A stretch of 64,000 nt of DNA from contig NC_084591.1 of NCBI RefSeq assembly GCF_033807715.1, positions 49,354,415 through 49,418,414 of the forward strand. The letters run 5' to 3'. The stretch's first letter is position 1. The number at the start of each line of letters is the position of its first letter. Positions 23,630-36,020 of the stretch are shown piece by piece. The position numbers and the translations under genes were made by a program. Source of the DNA: Cololabis saira (taxonomy: Eukaryota; Chordata; Actinopteri; Beloniformes; Belonidae). The notes under the pieces are model-generated. The model saw nothing but the letters and a program-made list of their open reading frames with translations. It was not told the DNA's origin and did not search any database.

Positions 23630-23905
23630 AGGGGGGATGATTTGGACCGTTTTTATTTCAGGGGGGATGATTTGGACCGTTTTTATTTCAGGAGGGATGA
23701 TTTGGACCGCTTTTATTTCAGGTGGGATGATTTGGACCGTTTTTATTTCAGGGGGGATGATTTGGACCGTTTTTATTTCAGGGGGGATGATTTGGACCGT
23801 TTTTATTTCAGGGGGGGATGATTTGGACCGTTTTTATTTCAGGGGGGATGATTTGGACCGTTTTTATTTCAGGGGGGGATGATTTGGACCGTTTTTATTT
23901 AAGGG
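23630..23905. repeat. 30-bp minisatellite, about 9 units
   Basis: Units of GGGGGGATGATTTGGACCGT plus TTTTATTTCA repeat nine times; G-run length changes by one base in the last units and shifts the apparent frame. The Trp/Phe-rich translation is an artefact. Confidence 0.97.
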
Positions 23906-24000
23906 GGGGGATGAGGGGGGCTTCCATCCCCCCTCATCACCCCTCAACTCCAGTACTGCCTATGACGCCCGTGATGCTTTCAGTGTGAACGCAGGGTTAG

Positions 24001-24470
24001 GGAGCTTTCACACTTGTCCTGTTTGGAGCAGTTGTCCGCTCTTGCGCCGCGGTAGCACATACTCAATGGGGGAGAAAGGGGAGAGCAGTTGGTTAACGAA
24101 TGGCATTTGTTAACAGCTTTGAACCGCTACAGACGGTTGCCTTGTGAACACAAACGCCACAAACGATAAAACGAGACAACTGTATGGATTTAGCCCCTGA
24201 AAACGGAACAAAACAAACGGGCCACAGGTCTGAAAGCACCCTAAAACTCACCACAGCATATAAACCCAGCCTGCAGAAACAAGGAAACGGCTCTGCCAAT
24301 ATAAAGCAAACCCTGATCATTTACACATACTGACAAGATCTCACTTTATTTCTCCATATCAGAAAGAAGGATGGTGTGGACTCAGGGCTGTACAAGTAAT
24401 CACATCTTTTATAGTTACTTAAAATTTGGCTCTGTACAATCACTAAAATAACGCATCAGGGAAAAAATTT
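24001..24470. mobile_element. Small inverted-repeat element plus filler
   Basis: GGAGCTTTCACACTTGTCCT at 24001 faces GGCCACAGGTCTGAAAGCAC at about 24218-24240. The ends resemble hAT-type miniature elements. No clear target duplication was found. The following 230 bp show nothing recognisable. Confidence 0.45.
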
Positions 24471-26095
24471 AATTAAAGCTGCAAGCAGCGATGAACGGTC
24501 CTCCACCCTTGTGCACGTTCAGGCTGCAGTGGAAGCTTGTATTACTTGATGTAGATTCTTCAGGCCTGGACATTTAAGCCGCTTTTGCACTAGTATCGCT
24601 TCTCCTCGGTTCTACCCGCCACGGCCCCATTTTGCGCTTTCGCACTAGGGCTGAGACGGGTAGAGCCGCTCCAAGTCGATACTTTTTTCTGTAACCATTT
24701 CAGCGAGGTTCTAAAGCGGGCTGAGCAGGGACTATTTCTGACGTCACCACCCTCCTCGCCACCGATTGGTCGGGGAGCGGGGACGTCACCACCCTCCGCG
24801 CCTCTGATTGGTCGGGGGGCGGGGCCGTCAGACGTTTGAATCAGGAAGCGGGAGTCAGAGCGAGAGCGACCCGCGGCTCGCGGCGATTTAATTATACAGC
24901 ACAAACGTCTGTTTGGTGATCCAACTCTGAGGTGCAGATGTTCATAAACCTGGTGACTGACGAGAGAGTTAAAAAAGGGATGTAGACGGGCTGTTTTACT
25001 CTCAGCCGCTCGCGGCTGCAGCTGATTTCTCATCAGCGCCGACATGAACAAAGCGGTTGCGCAATCGAGTACGTCACAGCAGCTTCACCCCAACCTGCCC
25101 GGTTCTCCCCTGGCAGTGCGAAAACACACGAGGACAAACTGGAAGAGCCGCGACGAGCCGCGCGGAGCCGAGCCGGGCTAAGGTGATGCTAATGCAAAAG
25201 CGCCATTAGTGGATGAAACCAGCCACGACTCTCTATATCAAACCATTCAAAAGTTATGGCAGAAAATAGGATCTATCAAATATTGACCAATCAGAAGAAG
25301 GGGCGGGGCTAATTCAGGCCAATGAAGGTCAAGGACTCAATACTGAGTCCGATGACACCACCCACATGTCTTTATCACAACCCGTTCAAAAGTTATGGCA
25401 GAGAATAGTATTCTAGGGGGCGCTGTTGAGCCGTTAGGCCACGCCCATTAATGCAAACCATGAAATATCAAATTTATCGCCAGGCCTGGCTTGGTGCAAA
25501 ATTTGGTGACTTTTGGGGAACTATCAAATATGGACCAATCAGATGAAGGGGGGGCGCGCTTTTTGGCGTCTAGCGTCGCCACGGTAACACTTTTGAAAGA
25601 GAAAAGTAATGCGTGTTGTCGCAGGATGGAGACGCACATTTTGATGTATAACACACCTGGGTGCACGTTACGGTTCGGGCCGCATTAACTGCTGAAGGAA
25701 TGGCATAAATTGCGCCAAAATTACGCCATTAATTCAAAATGTTCGAAATGCCCGACTTCCTGTTCGGTTTCGGCCATGGCGCCAATAGACTTTTCTTTAA
25801 GTTGTGACATGATACAGGTGTGTACCGTTTTTCGTGCATGTACAAACCGTATTGTGGGGCTTGAGGCACAAAGTTTTCTGGGGGGCGCTGTTGAGCCATT
25901 TTGCCACGCCCATTAATGCATTAAATATCAAATTTTTCGCCAGGCCTGGCTTGTGTGCAAAATTTGGTGACTTTTGGGGCTCGTTTAGGGGGGCAAAAAG
26001 GCACTCCTTTTGTCAGAAGGATAAAGAATAAAGAATAAAGAAAAAATTCCTACAGATACAATAGGGCCTTCGCACTGTAAGTGCTCAGGCCCTAA
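24471..26095 (+). mobile_element. Hairpin-ended interspersed repeat, copy 2 (interrupted)
   Basis: Starts ATTAAAGCTGCAAGCAGCGA. It ends with a near-perfect hairpin, TAGGGCCTTCGCAC facing GTGCTCAGGCCCTA, at about 26062-26095. It is split by an element at 24577-25205. The 3' half is partly duplicated: CGCCAGGCCTGGCTTG, TGCAAAATTTGGTGACTTTT and GGGGGCGCTGTTGAGCC each occur twice (near 25415-25520 and 25885-25980). No coding content was found. Confidence 0.75.
24577..25205. mobile_element. Inverted-repeat element with TTA target duplication
   Basis: Left AGCCGCTTTTGCACTAGTAT faces right GATGCTAATGCAAAAGCGCC A. TTA flanks both sides (24574-24576 and 25206-25208), the target length used by Harbinger-type transposons. 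GC-rich interior contains GATTGGTCGGGG twice, no transposase. It interrupts the hairpin-ended repeat. Confidence 0.75.
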
Positions 26096-26465
26096 ATATG
26101 AATATTTTGGCACATATTATGTCTTGTGCTCCGAATGACATGCACTCGAGTCAGAAACTCTGCTTGGCTGCAGGTGAGTGATTCCTAACCCTGGATTCAC
26201 ACTGAGGCGTCATAGGCGTCCGGCTGCCATTCATTTTCTATGAAAACTTGCTGCGAGAGGCGATGGAGGCGTCGGGAGCAGGACCGACCTTGTTAGGAGG
26301 AGCATCAAACTCACTCTTATCTACGCGGAAATAACGCTGAAATATAAAGAAGGATTCCCAAAGTGTGATCCATGGTGAAATAGGAAACTGAAGATGTGCA
26401 GCTATATATAGATATATGTAGACTATATGCACTTTGTTCCCTCCAGTTCTGCAGCTCATCATGGT
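26096..26465. other. Repeat fragments and filler
   Basis: Contains a copy of CGGCTGCCATTCATTTTCTA (about 26222-26242), related to the end of the element at 22871. No gene was recognised. Confidence 0.4.
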
Positions 26466-26660
26466 TTACAGCTTAAGAAAACTCAAATATCCTATCTAAA
26501 AAAAAAATTATATTCTGGGAATCTTAATCTTAAACTGTAAACCCTAATCAGCAATATTAAAATAATAAAAGGCTTGCAATATTTCAGTTGATTTGTAATG
26601 AATCCAGAATGTATGAAATTTTTGTTTTTTTAATTGCATTACAGGAATTTTTTTTTCCTC
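26466..26660. mobile_element. Partial copy of palindromic Tc1-like miniature element
   Basis: Matches the complete copy at 49136-49502 over the segment from CTTAAGAAAACTCAAATATC to TTTTTAATTGCATTACAG. The terminal repeat CAGTCCTG is missing on both sides, so it is a truncated fragment. Confidence 0.85.
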
Positions 26661-26687
26661 CTAGATCAACTTATTTCAATTTGTTAA

Positions 26688-27009
26688 AGGAGCATGAGGC
26701 TTCTTTTAAGAAATGAGACTCTCTAGCGCCACCCTTCACCACGACGGCCGTCGGGGGTACTGCAGGGGAGAACGGGGAGAACGTGCATGCAGCGTCATGT
26801 GACGTCACATCCGCAGGACAGCGCGGGAAATTCCGGCCCGGAATTGCAGCACATTTTGCAGCACACAGCCTGTTCAAGGCAATGGAGAGATACGCTAGAG
26901 GGCTCACTCTTTTGGGTTTGGAACGCTTCATCTGACATTATTACTAGAAAACTTAAAACGTATACGAATTTTTTTCATAAATCCTGCCTCAATCCTGCCT
27001 CATGCTCCT
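26688..27009. mobile_element. TTAA-flanked miniature element (AGGAGCATGAGGC ends)
   Basis: AGGAGCATGAGGC at the left faces GCCTCATGCTCCT at the right. TTAA flanks both sides (26684-26687 and 27010-27013), as for piggyBac-like elements. The interior includes GACGTCACATCCGCAGGACA and has no real coding frame. Confidence 0.85.
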
Positions 27010-27013
27010 TTAA

Positions 27014-27937
27014 TATACGATCAATTTTCAGGTTTGCAACATGTTTAACAAAAGGTTAGGACTGGGAACATAGAGCTATTAAGGAAGTACAATGTTATTT
27101 CAAACACGATATGTCAACAGGTGCTTGAAATGATAATTTGGTGCAACAGCAGAATACAAAAAAGGTTTAAGCTGTGTTTCAAATCACAAATGTGTCCACT
27201 TCTGCTTACTATTTTAAGGCATAAGGCATACAATGTAGGTTCAAACTGACAAATATCTCTTTATAAAGTGCACTGCAAAAACACTGATTTGTGCACTCAA
27301 AACAGTCAGACTGTGGAATGCCGTACGCCTATAACGTAGTTGGTCTATGGTACCAATGGCACTGGTTAAGGCAACTGAAATGCATCATTGTTGGTAAATG
27401 GTGTTGCACTGCACTTATAGTTGCTGCTTTTTTCATCTCAGGTTATACAAGCTATTGACAAGAAATCAAAAGACAAGAAAGACAGACATTCCATTCAAAC
27501 ATACATCTTTTAATGAACTTTGCTGCCAGTCGCCCTGGTGTTGCAGATGTTGCATCAGGCGCCGCCATGTACTCTAATGCCAACCCATCCTCACATCAAA
27601 ATGTGAAATACTGTAGCAACATTTGTCCACAGTACAAAACGCATTAGTTTCACAATAAGGCCTCTCAAATTGTGACTTGTTCACCGTTTTTTATTCCTAT
27701 TATTTTCTATTGGCCAGCAGAAAAGTCATGTGACTGCCCGCAGCTGCCTTGTAAAGTTAAAACATGGCGGCCATCCTTGTCTTTCTCAGTGGAAATCCAT
27801 TATTTTAAGGCAGTTTCGACATATAAAAGCTTTTTGATCATATTTCTAGCGAGAAATATACATTGAAATGTCATAATATTCGTAACTGTAGGTACATTTT
27901 TTCATCACCTACAGTCCGTCTCACAGATTCCTAAATA
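27014..27937. other. Non-coding stretch
   Basis: A short GCACTGCAAAAACACTGATT near 27291 looks like the end of a hAT-type miniature repeat. Otherwise there is no recognisable element or gene. Confidence 0.4.
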
Positions 27938-28408
27938 CCGTATTTTCTGGACTATAAGCCACACCTGCATATAAGCCGCATCCGCTCTATTTAAAAAAAA
28001 AAGATATGCAAGCTGCAGATATTTCTGTTGTTAGATTAGATATTTACTACATGTACAGAAGGATTTTGAACTGTAAATGATGTACATGTTTGTACCTAAA
28101 TAGATCCTTTCCTAACAGTGTCTTTTAACACGGCAGCCACTTTGCTGATTAAAACGGGACAGAACCAAGAGAAAATAACCACTATTTATTTATATATTTA
28201 TGTGTTTGAAATCTGCTTCTACTTCTATCTGCTAAAGAAGAAGTAGCGTATTCTTCTTTGCATTTATTTAGTCTTAGTTTTGATTGTAATTCCGGTTAGA
28301 GCGCCCCAAGCGGTGGAAGAAAAATCCACAGAATAGCCGCACCTTTGTATAAGCTGCATGGTTGAAAACCTATGAAAAAAGTAGCGGCTTATAGTCCAGA
28401 AAATACGG
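27938..28408. mobile_element. TA-flanked miniature element (CCGTATTTTCTGGACTATAA)
   Basis: CCGTATTTTCTGGACTATAA at the left faces TTATAGTCCAGAAAATACGG at the right, a perfect 20-bp inverted repeat. TA flanks both sides (27936-27937, 28409-28410). It belongs to a widespread vertebrate family whose name I cannot state with certainty. The 471-bp interior is non-coding. Confidence 0.9.
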
Positions 28409-28500
28409 TACTTGTTCATGCTCATGTATGGCAAACATGTTGGGCTCTAAATCACAGACTGCACAGGGAGAACACAAACAGCTCTGCTTCCCTTTTAATT

Positions 28501-28501
28501 C

Positions 28502-28591
<90 letters not shown>
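28501..28591. repeat. CTGT tetranucleotide microsatellite
   Basis: About 22 units of CTGT, ending in CTCCGTCC variants. Translation gives the artefact VCLS repeat. Confidence 0.97.
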
Positions 28592-29600
<1,009 letters not shown>

Positions 29601-30385
29601 TCTCTCACCACCATATTCATCTGCAGCCCTCATAAGGATAATTACACACTCACACACAATTCATGTCTGAAAATACACAGTATTCCCGGCTTCTCCCCGG
29701 CGTTGGTCAAGGTCAATAATAAAATCCTGCCTGGAAGGCTCGCCTGCAGCCACAGCTGCACACTCTGTGTTTGTGTACACAGTGTGTGAGTCTCCATCTG
29801 AATTTGTGTGCACATTATTAATGTGTATGTGTTCCGTACAATTTTTTTTGTCTGTAGGCCCAATACGGCAAATCTGAATGACAAAAATGGTGAACTATTG
29901 TTCAGCAAAAGATGGTTCTCCTTACTGAGAGCGACCAGTGCTCTCCTGCCAGCTGTTGTAACACACTTAATTGTGCATTTGCGATGCCATTAAGACCCGG
30001 CACCTGGGCAAAAAACTGCAATTGAAGATACAGCAAAGACAACAACTTGGGCAAAGTCCTGCACAAGAGGGGATAATATTACAGGGGAGCTGGAAGCATT
30101 GCTATACACATTATGCAGACTTTTTTTTCAATTTTGTTAACCAAAAAACAAAAGAAAATCACAGAGTAACAGTAAATGTTGCATTAATGAAGAAAACCAA
30201 TTCAGGATACTGAACAGTCAATCCTAAAACCCCCTTTCAACCACAGAACAGGCAACGGGCAACTATTGCTATGATTATAAGAGCCCTAAGAAATGAAGCT
30301 ACATGGTGACTGGTGGACATTTCAAAAGTCACTAGTCATTATTATGTTCATTCGGCATCAGGTGATTCATTCTTTGCCTCACAGG
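29601..30385. other. Non-repetitive stretch
   Basis: No transposon landmark or coding domain. The block 29660-30010 has balanced composition and contains CACTTAATTGTGCATTTGCG. It might be single-copy host sequence. Confidence 0.35.
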
Positions 30386-30960
30386 TAGGGGTGTAACGAT
30401 ACACTAATCTCACGAAACAGTACGTTACACGATATTGAGGTCACGATAACGATACGATATTATAGCAGTATTTTTTTAACAACCTTGAATGAGGAACATA
30501 TGACTGGAAAAAATTGTCTTTTATATGAAAGACACAAAATACAAAACAATGTTGTGCATTTGCCCTATTGTTACAGTTTGTAATGCTTTATAACTGTTTA
30601 AGTTTTAAAGAGAAAGCCAGACCAACCATTTTCCACAAACTGAACTAAAAGTAAATGTCAGGTTTGCATTATGCATCTTCAGTTTCAGACAAGTACAACT
30701 ATTTAGCCACAAACTGAATAGTTTCTCTCATGTATGACTTGACTTTTTTCTTTTCCAGAAATTTAACAACTAAAATTAAATAAATAAATAAAAGTAAATA
30801 AATAAAATATGAAAAGTCCCAAACTCCAAATGCAACATGACTGTTATTTATCTTCTGGCAGAGCTCAGAGCTTCACCTGCTCCAGCCAGAGGCCGTAAGG
30901 TGAACCCCGGTATCGTTTCATCCTCCCACCTTTGGGGACGACACAATCTTTACATCATAA
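30386..30960 (+). mobile_element. Repeat starting AGGGGTGTAACGATACAC
   Basis: The opening AGGGGTGTAACGATACACTA is a common fish interspersed-repeat end. It is followed by ACGATATTGAGGTCACGATA. I could not find the matching right terminal repeat, so the end is arbitrary. No coding content. Confidence 0.45.
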
Positions 30961-31400
30961 AACAGATTGATTCATGCTCAACTTATGAGTAAAAGTTCGG
31001 AGCTCAAAACCCCCCAAGAGTCCCGTGATCGGGACCGCAATACGGTACTAGTTTCTTCTGAGCGTAGTAAGATTAGAAAAGAAAGAGCGACAACAACTAT
31101 CCATAACTATATTCTTCTCTCGATAAAACCCACCTGCATCGCGGGCTTTAGAAGAGATAAAAAGACGCTACATAGTCAGGATGCAGCAGCATCAGAAGAG
31201 CAGTTGAATACGCACCAGTCACAATCTGTCCTACTGCACTTATTGTATTTTTTTTCCATAATCATTTTCCATTTTCTACCGTTCAAATCCAATTACTCGG
31301 GTCATGGTGGGGCAGTGCTGATCTCCGCAATTTGAAGCCTTGTAGGCTATAATAATTGTAAAAAAAAAAAAAAAAAAAGCTACTTCGCGGATTTCACTTA
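30961..31400. other. Non-coding stretch with an A-tract
   Basis: A run of 18 A residues lies at about 31360-31378. Nothing else is recognisable. Confidence 0.4.
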
Positions 31401-32100
31401 TTCAATTCAATTTTATTTATATAGCGTCTAATACAACAAAAGTTGTCTCCAGACGCTTTCCAAAGATCCAGAACATAAAGCCCCGAGCAATTATTACATG
31501 AACAATGGCAGGTAAAAACTCCCCTAGTGGGAGAAAAGCTTTAAGCCAAACAGTGGCAAGGAAAAACCTCCTGCCGAGGGCCAGACTGGGGCTCGGGGAC
31601 GTCAACAGCAGGCAGGTGGAAGCAGCAGCGGGATGACCGGGGGTGGGGACCGCAGGCAGGTGGAAGACGCAACGGGATGACCGGGGGTGGGGACCGCAGG
31701 CAGGTGGAAGCAGCAACGGGATGACCGGGGGTGGGGACCGGAGTCTTGACGGCCAAATCTCTCCCCCGCCTGACCGGCCCGTTACCCTGCCCCTCTCACT
31801 CCACAGGTTCCGGTGTTGTGCATTCAGAGATGCTCTTCACCACCGGCAGAGGATGCTGCACCATGCACAAAAGACAAAAAAGAGAAGAAAAAGGGGGCCA
31901 GCACAAGAAACTACAGGAGCGATGGACAAAAATGATAGCTATGAGATATTTATAATAAATAAAAATGGAAATGGAGAAGAGAGGAAGGGAAGAGGAGAGG
32001 AGAAGAAAGGTGAGAGGCACCACCCAGTGGATCATGTCGGTGCCCCCCTGCAGCATAGGCCTATAGCAGCATATCTACCACGAAGCTATATTTGAGACTA

Positions 32101-32820
32101 CCGTAGATGACCAAATAGTCGCCCGCGCGCAAATACGCGCCTGTGCTCTAATAGCCGCCGGGGGTCCGAGCCCATTTGGCATAATAAACGCCGGTTCAAT
32201 TAAACGCCCGGGCGACTACCGGTAATAACCTGGTAATAACACTGTATTTGCATTGTATTGTGTACAGTATCGTTCATACTGCTCTGATCAGCTCCGTGTG
32301 TCGCCGTTACACAGACAAACTGTCTTTGTATATCAGAGCATGTGAGCGGAGTGAAGCGGCGAGGGGATTCTTTATTATTTTTAATTTTATTTTTTTATAT
32401 ATTAAAATCCCAAAATATCCGTACCGTTTCTGATTGGGTGTGTGCACTGCGAATCATTTTTAGACACAACAAAGAACGCGTACCGCAAAAGTTGTGTCTC
32501 GGTGAAGGAACCTGGCGTCCAGCAAAATGAGAAGAGAAAAAAGAGTTCAGCAGACAGCGCACACACTGAAGGCTGATTTATGGTTCCGCGTTACACCAAC
32601 GCAGAGCCTACGGTGCAGGGTACGCCGTAAGGCTGATTTATGGTTCCGTGTTACACCAACGCAGACCTACGGCGTAGGGGACGCGGCGACCCGCACCATA
32701 TGTGGAAATGCACTCTTTTTTTTTGCCCTGGTGCAAATACCCGCCTGGTTCTTATAAACGCCTGGGGTCCAAGTGGATTTAGCATATTAAACGCCCGGGC
32801 TACTAAATGGTCATCTACGG
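32101..32820. mobile_element. TA-flanked inverted-repeat element (CCGTAGATGACCAAATAG)
   Basis: CCGTAGATGACCAAATAGTC faces CTAAATGGTCATCTACGG. TA lies on both sides (32099-32100, 32821-32822) and removing the element restores L2 sequence GAGACTAACTATT. The interior has a second repeat of CGCCCGGG..TAAACGCC type and a nested GGTTCCGCGTT-family palindrome (32570-32700). No transposase. Confidence 0.85.
32570..32700. repeat. GGTTCCGCGTT-family repeat, tandem pair
   Basis: GGCTGATTTATGGTTCCGCG occurs at about 32571 and GGCTGATTTATGGTTCCGTG at about 32632, each followed by ACACCAACGCAGA.CCTACG. Unlike the copies at 12971 and 15458, this is a direct, not inverted, arrangement. Confidence 0.85.
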
Positions 32821-32929
32821 TAACTATTATAGTCTTGTTCTATAGCTGCAACTGTGACTACTGACTCTAATACACTAGAGTTTACACTACCTAGAGATTG
32901 ACCAACACCAGCTAGAGGTTTACTAAACA

Positions 32930-33253
32930 CTAACTATAGGCTTTACTAAACAGAAAGGTTTTAAGTTTAGTTTTAAAGGTGGAGGTGGTGTCAGCCTCCT
33001 TAACCCAGATTGGAAGTTGGTTCCATAGTAATGGTGCCTGATTACAGAACGCCCGCCCTCCAAATCTACATTTAGATACTCTAGAAACTACGAGTAAACC
33101 TGCACTCTGAGAGCGGAGAGCTCTGCCAGGAACATAAGGCACTATCAGGTCTTGCAAATAATGCCGAGCTAAGCCGTTTTGGGCTTTATATGCAAGTAAT
33201 ACAATTTTAAATTGGATTCTGAATTTTACGGGTAGCCAATGGAGCAACGCTAA
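32930..33253 (-). pseudogene. L2 ORF2 C-terminus (outer copy)
   Basis: Open minus-strand frame: LALLHWLPVKFRIQFKIVLL, then RALRSQSAGLLVVSRVSKCR, LLWNQLPIWVKEA and FSKAYS stop. This is the C-terminal domain that follows the RT thumb in fish L2 elements. It is fused artificially to gypsy LTR sequence at 33253; its natural upstream part lies at 46594-47087. Confidence 0.9.
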
Positions 33254-34682
33254 TGTAGCAGCTGATTTTCTGCGTTGTGTTGTGTCGTTGAAAGTGAGAC
33301 GCACGCTGAGGTTGAGCATCTATGGGACTTTAATCTTCAGAATAAAGAAAAAACATAGGCGTCACACACACCGAGCCACACTGCAACTCTCCACAGTTCA
33401 GAGCACACACAGCTCTCTGACCCTTTTGTGCTCTGGGTTAAGGAGGCTGACACCACCTCCACCTTTAAAACTAAACTTAAAACATTTCTGTTTAGTAAAG
33501 CCTATAGTTAGTGTTTAGTAAACCTCTAGCTGGTGTTGGTAAATCTCTAGGTAGTGTAAACTTTAGTGTGTCAGAGTCGCTCCTGTGGTTTCTTGTGCTG
33601 GCCCCCCCCTTCTCCTCCCTTTTCTCTCTTTTGTCCATGTTGCAGCATCCTTTGCCGGACACCGGAACCTGCAGGTGGTCGTGGGTGGCTTGTAGCTTGC
33701 ATTACGGAGCACAAGTCTTTCCCCGACCCTGCACCCCAACCTGGGACTTGCTGATTGGGACGGAGCTTCGGGAGCTGCGTGCTGGCCTGCGGTCCCCACC
33801 CCTGGTCATCCCGTTGCTGCCCCCCCCTTCTCCTCCCTTTTCTCTCTTTTGTCCTGCAGGTGGCCATGGGTGGCTTGTAGCTTGCATTACGGAGCACAAG
33901 TCTTTTCCTGACCCTGCACCCCAACCTGGGACTTGCTGATTGGGCCGGAGCTTCGGGAGCTGTGTGCTGGCCTGCGGTCCCCACCCCCGGTCAGCCCGTT
34001 GCTGCTTCCACCTGCCTGCTGTGCTGTTGCCGTCCCTGACCCACCAGTCTGGCCCTCGGCAGGAGGGTCCCCCCTGATGAGCCTGGTCCTGCTCAAGGTT
34101 TCTTCCCTCCTAAAGGGGAGTTTTTCCTTGCCACTGTTTGGCTTAAGGTTTTTCTCCCACTAGGGGAGTTTTTACCTGCCATTGTTTATGTAATAACTGC
34201 TCGGGGGTCATGTTCTGGGTATGGGTCTCTGTAAAGCGTCTAGAGACAACTCTGTTGTATTAGACGCTATATAAATAAAATTGAATTGAATTGAATTGTA
34301 TATAGCACAAAATTTATGTAAAAATACAATGTACTATATTAAACAAAATCAAATACATGCAATACAAATGCACTAAATATTTCTTACACATTTTCCACAG
34401 TGTAAAATAATCAAGTAAATTCACCCATATTAACTCATTTTTTATAGTGCAATATATCAAATATCAAACATGGGAAACGAACTGCATTAAATAACATACC
34501 TTCAGAATAAAGAAAAAACATAGGCATCACACACACCGAGCCACACTGCCACTCTCCACTGCTCTACAAAAAAAAATTAAAGATTCACATAACCCCAATA
34601 AAACGTCACGTTACATTTAGAATAATACAATTATTACACAGCCATAGCCAGCAGAGCACAACCTCCAGACATAACATGGAAA
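33254..34682 (-). repeat. Gypsy 3' LTR, truncated and interrupted
   Basis: Matches the other LTR from TGTAGCAG at 33254 to ACATGGAAAGGA at about 34682, apart from an L2 insertion at 33430-34296. The last ~450 bp of the full LTR (46140-46589) have no counterpart here, because a deletion joined the LTR to sequence near the integrase. Confidence 0.9.
33430..34296 (+). mobile_element. L2 3' fragment inserted in the gypsy LTR
   Basis: Begins within the ORF2 C-terminus (LWVKEADTTSTFKTKLKTFL, stop at about 33508) and continues through the 3' UTR to the ATTGAATTGAATTG tail. TTGT on both sides (33426-33429, 34296-34299) may be the target duplication. A segment of about 185 bp is duplicated in tandem (CTGGGACTTGCTGATTGGG at 33741 and 33926). 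It is the same L2 subfamily as the outer copy but in the opposite orientation. Confidence 0.9.
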
Positions 34683-34828
34683 GGAAACGTCTTGCTGTTC
34701 TCGGTGTCTTACAGGGGAGTTAGCCTCAAAGATGAGGACCTAACCAAATCAAACTGAACATATTTTCTTCTGTGTCATATTCTGTATTAACCTATCAACA
34801 GGTTTCACTAGCCTGCCCACCCTTGTCC
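34683..34828. other. Junction segment between integrase frame and LTR
   Basis: Sequence not shared with the other LTR and not clearly coding. It is probably residual gypsy internal sequence left by the deletion. Confidence 0.4.
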
Positions 34829-36020
34829 TTATCCTAGACACAGCACAGCATTGACTTGGGCAGATGATAATGCCTCCCTCAAGTTCTCCCTCAACTTCAG
34901 GACGTATTTGTCATAGTCGGCGACATCACAATCCCTCTCCACGTTGTGGAACATCACGTCGACTGGGAGTCTAGGGATCCTTCCATACATTAAATAGAAC
35001 GGGGCATAGCCTGTCGACTCGTGGGCCGTGCAGTTGTAGGCAAAGGTCAATGTCTGCAACATCTGGGGCCATTTCTGCTTTGCTCTTGGAGGCAATGCTC
35101 TGATCATGCTTCCCAGTGTCCGGTTGAAGCGTTCGACAATACCATTCCCCATGGGGTGATATGCAGTCGTCCTCGATTTCTTCACCCCGGCAATCAGCAA
35201 CAACTCTCGGATTAGCTGGCTCCTGAAATTAGCTCCTTGGTCGGAGGGGATTCTCTCCGGGAATCCGTAGACACAGAAGTATCTGTCCCAAAGTTGGCGA
35301 GCAACTTGCCTAGCTGTCTGATCGTGACATGGGAAGACATGAGCCATCTTAGTGAAATGGTCAGTGATGACCAGAACATCCACATTCTTCCCTGCTGGAA
35401 CCTCCGCCGACCAGAAGTCGATACAAAGTATTTCAAGCGGGCTTGTCGTCTTAACGCTTTGGAGAGGCGCTCTGCCTTCTGGTTCCGGTGTCTTACTCAC
35501 CACACAGCGCTTGCAGGACCTGACGTACTCCCGGACATCTCGTACCATTCCGACCCAGAAGAACCTCTGTTTTGCTAAGGACAGGGTTCTGGACTGTCCT
35601 TGGTGTCCAGCCTCATCGTGGATGCCTTGCAGAGCCTGCTTGACCAATGCTGCAGCGACAACATACTGGTAGCGCCTTTTCCCAGTCAGTGAGTCTTTAA
35701 GCACTCTGTACAGGATACCATCCAACATTTTCAGCTTGTCCCATTGCTTTAGTGTTTTCTGAACCCTGAGAGGCTCATTGACTCGCTCTCTTCGAGATGG
35801 CCTCCTGCCACGTGTCACATAGTGTATGACCCTCATTAGCGCAGCGTCTTCCTGTTGCTTGTCCTGGAGATCTTTGAGAGAGAATACAGGTAACGCACAT
35901 TGGCCTGGTGGGGTGAGCTTTTGCACGTCATGGGCCAACCAAGAGATCACTTTCCCTTTCGGCCCCTCCTCCCATTCCATTTGGCCGTTCAACACTGCTG
36001 TGAACACACTTCTTCACTGC
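34829..36020 (-). pseudogene. Gypsy pol: integrase
   Basis: Open frame of about 390 codons. The zinc-binding HHCC module reads HDEAGHQG.....VRSCKRCV. The catalytic core has Asp in LCIDFWS, Asp in PSDQGANF and Glu in GIVERFNRTL, so all three acidic residues are present. It continues to ESTGYAPFYLMYGRIPRLPV. The protein stops soon after, lacking the C-terminal chromatin/DNA-binding end, because of the deletion near 34829. It is one frame off from the RNase H segment, with the shift near 36010-36020. Confidence 0.92.

Larger units (their letters stand above)
22871..24000. mobile_element. Composite element with GCGTC..CGGACGCC ends, holding a foldback repeat and a minisatellite
   Basis: The left end GAATGGCAGCCGGACGCCTA matches, inverted, a fragment at about 26205-26250. 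The right end TGCCTATGACGCCCGTGATG / AGTGTGAACGCAGGGTTAG is the inverse of sequence at 26190-26215. Nested inside are the foldback repeat 23229-23550 and the 30-bp tandem array 23630-23905. No coding sequence is present. Boundaries are approximate. Confidence 0.45.

Noticed and set aside
23604..23882. Trp/Phe-rich frame GGMIWTVFIS repeated
   Set aside because: Translation of a 30-bp minisatellite.
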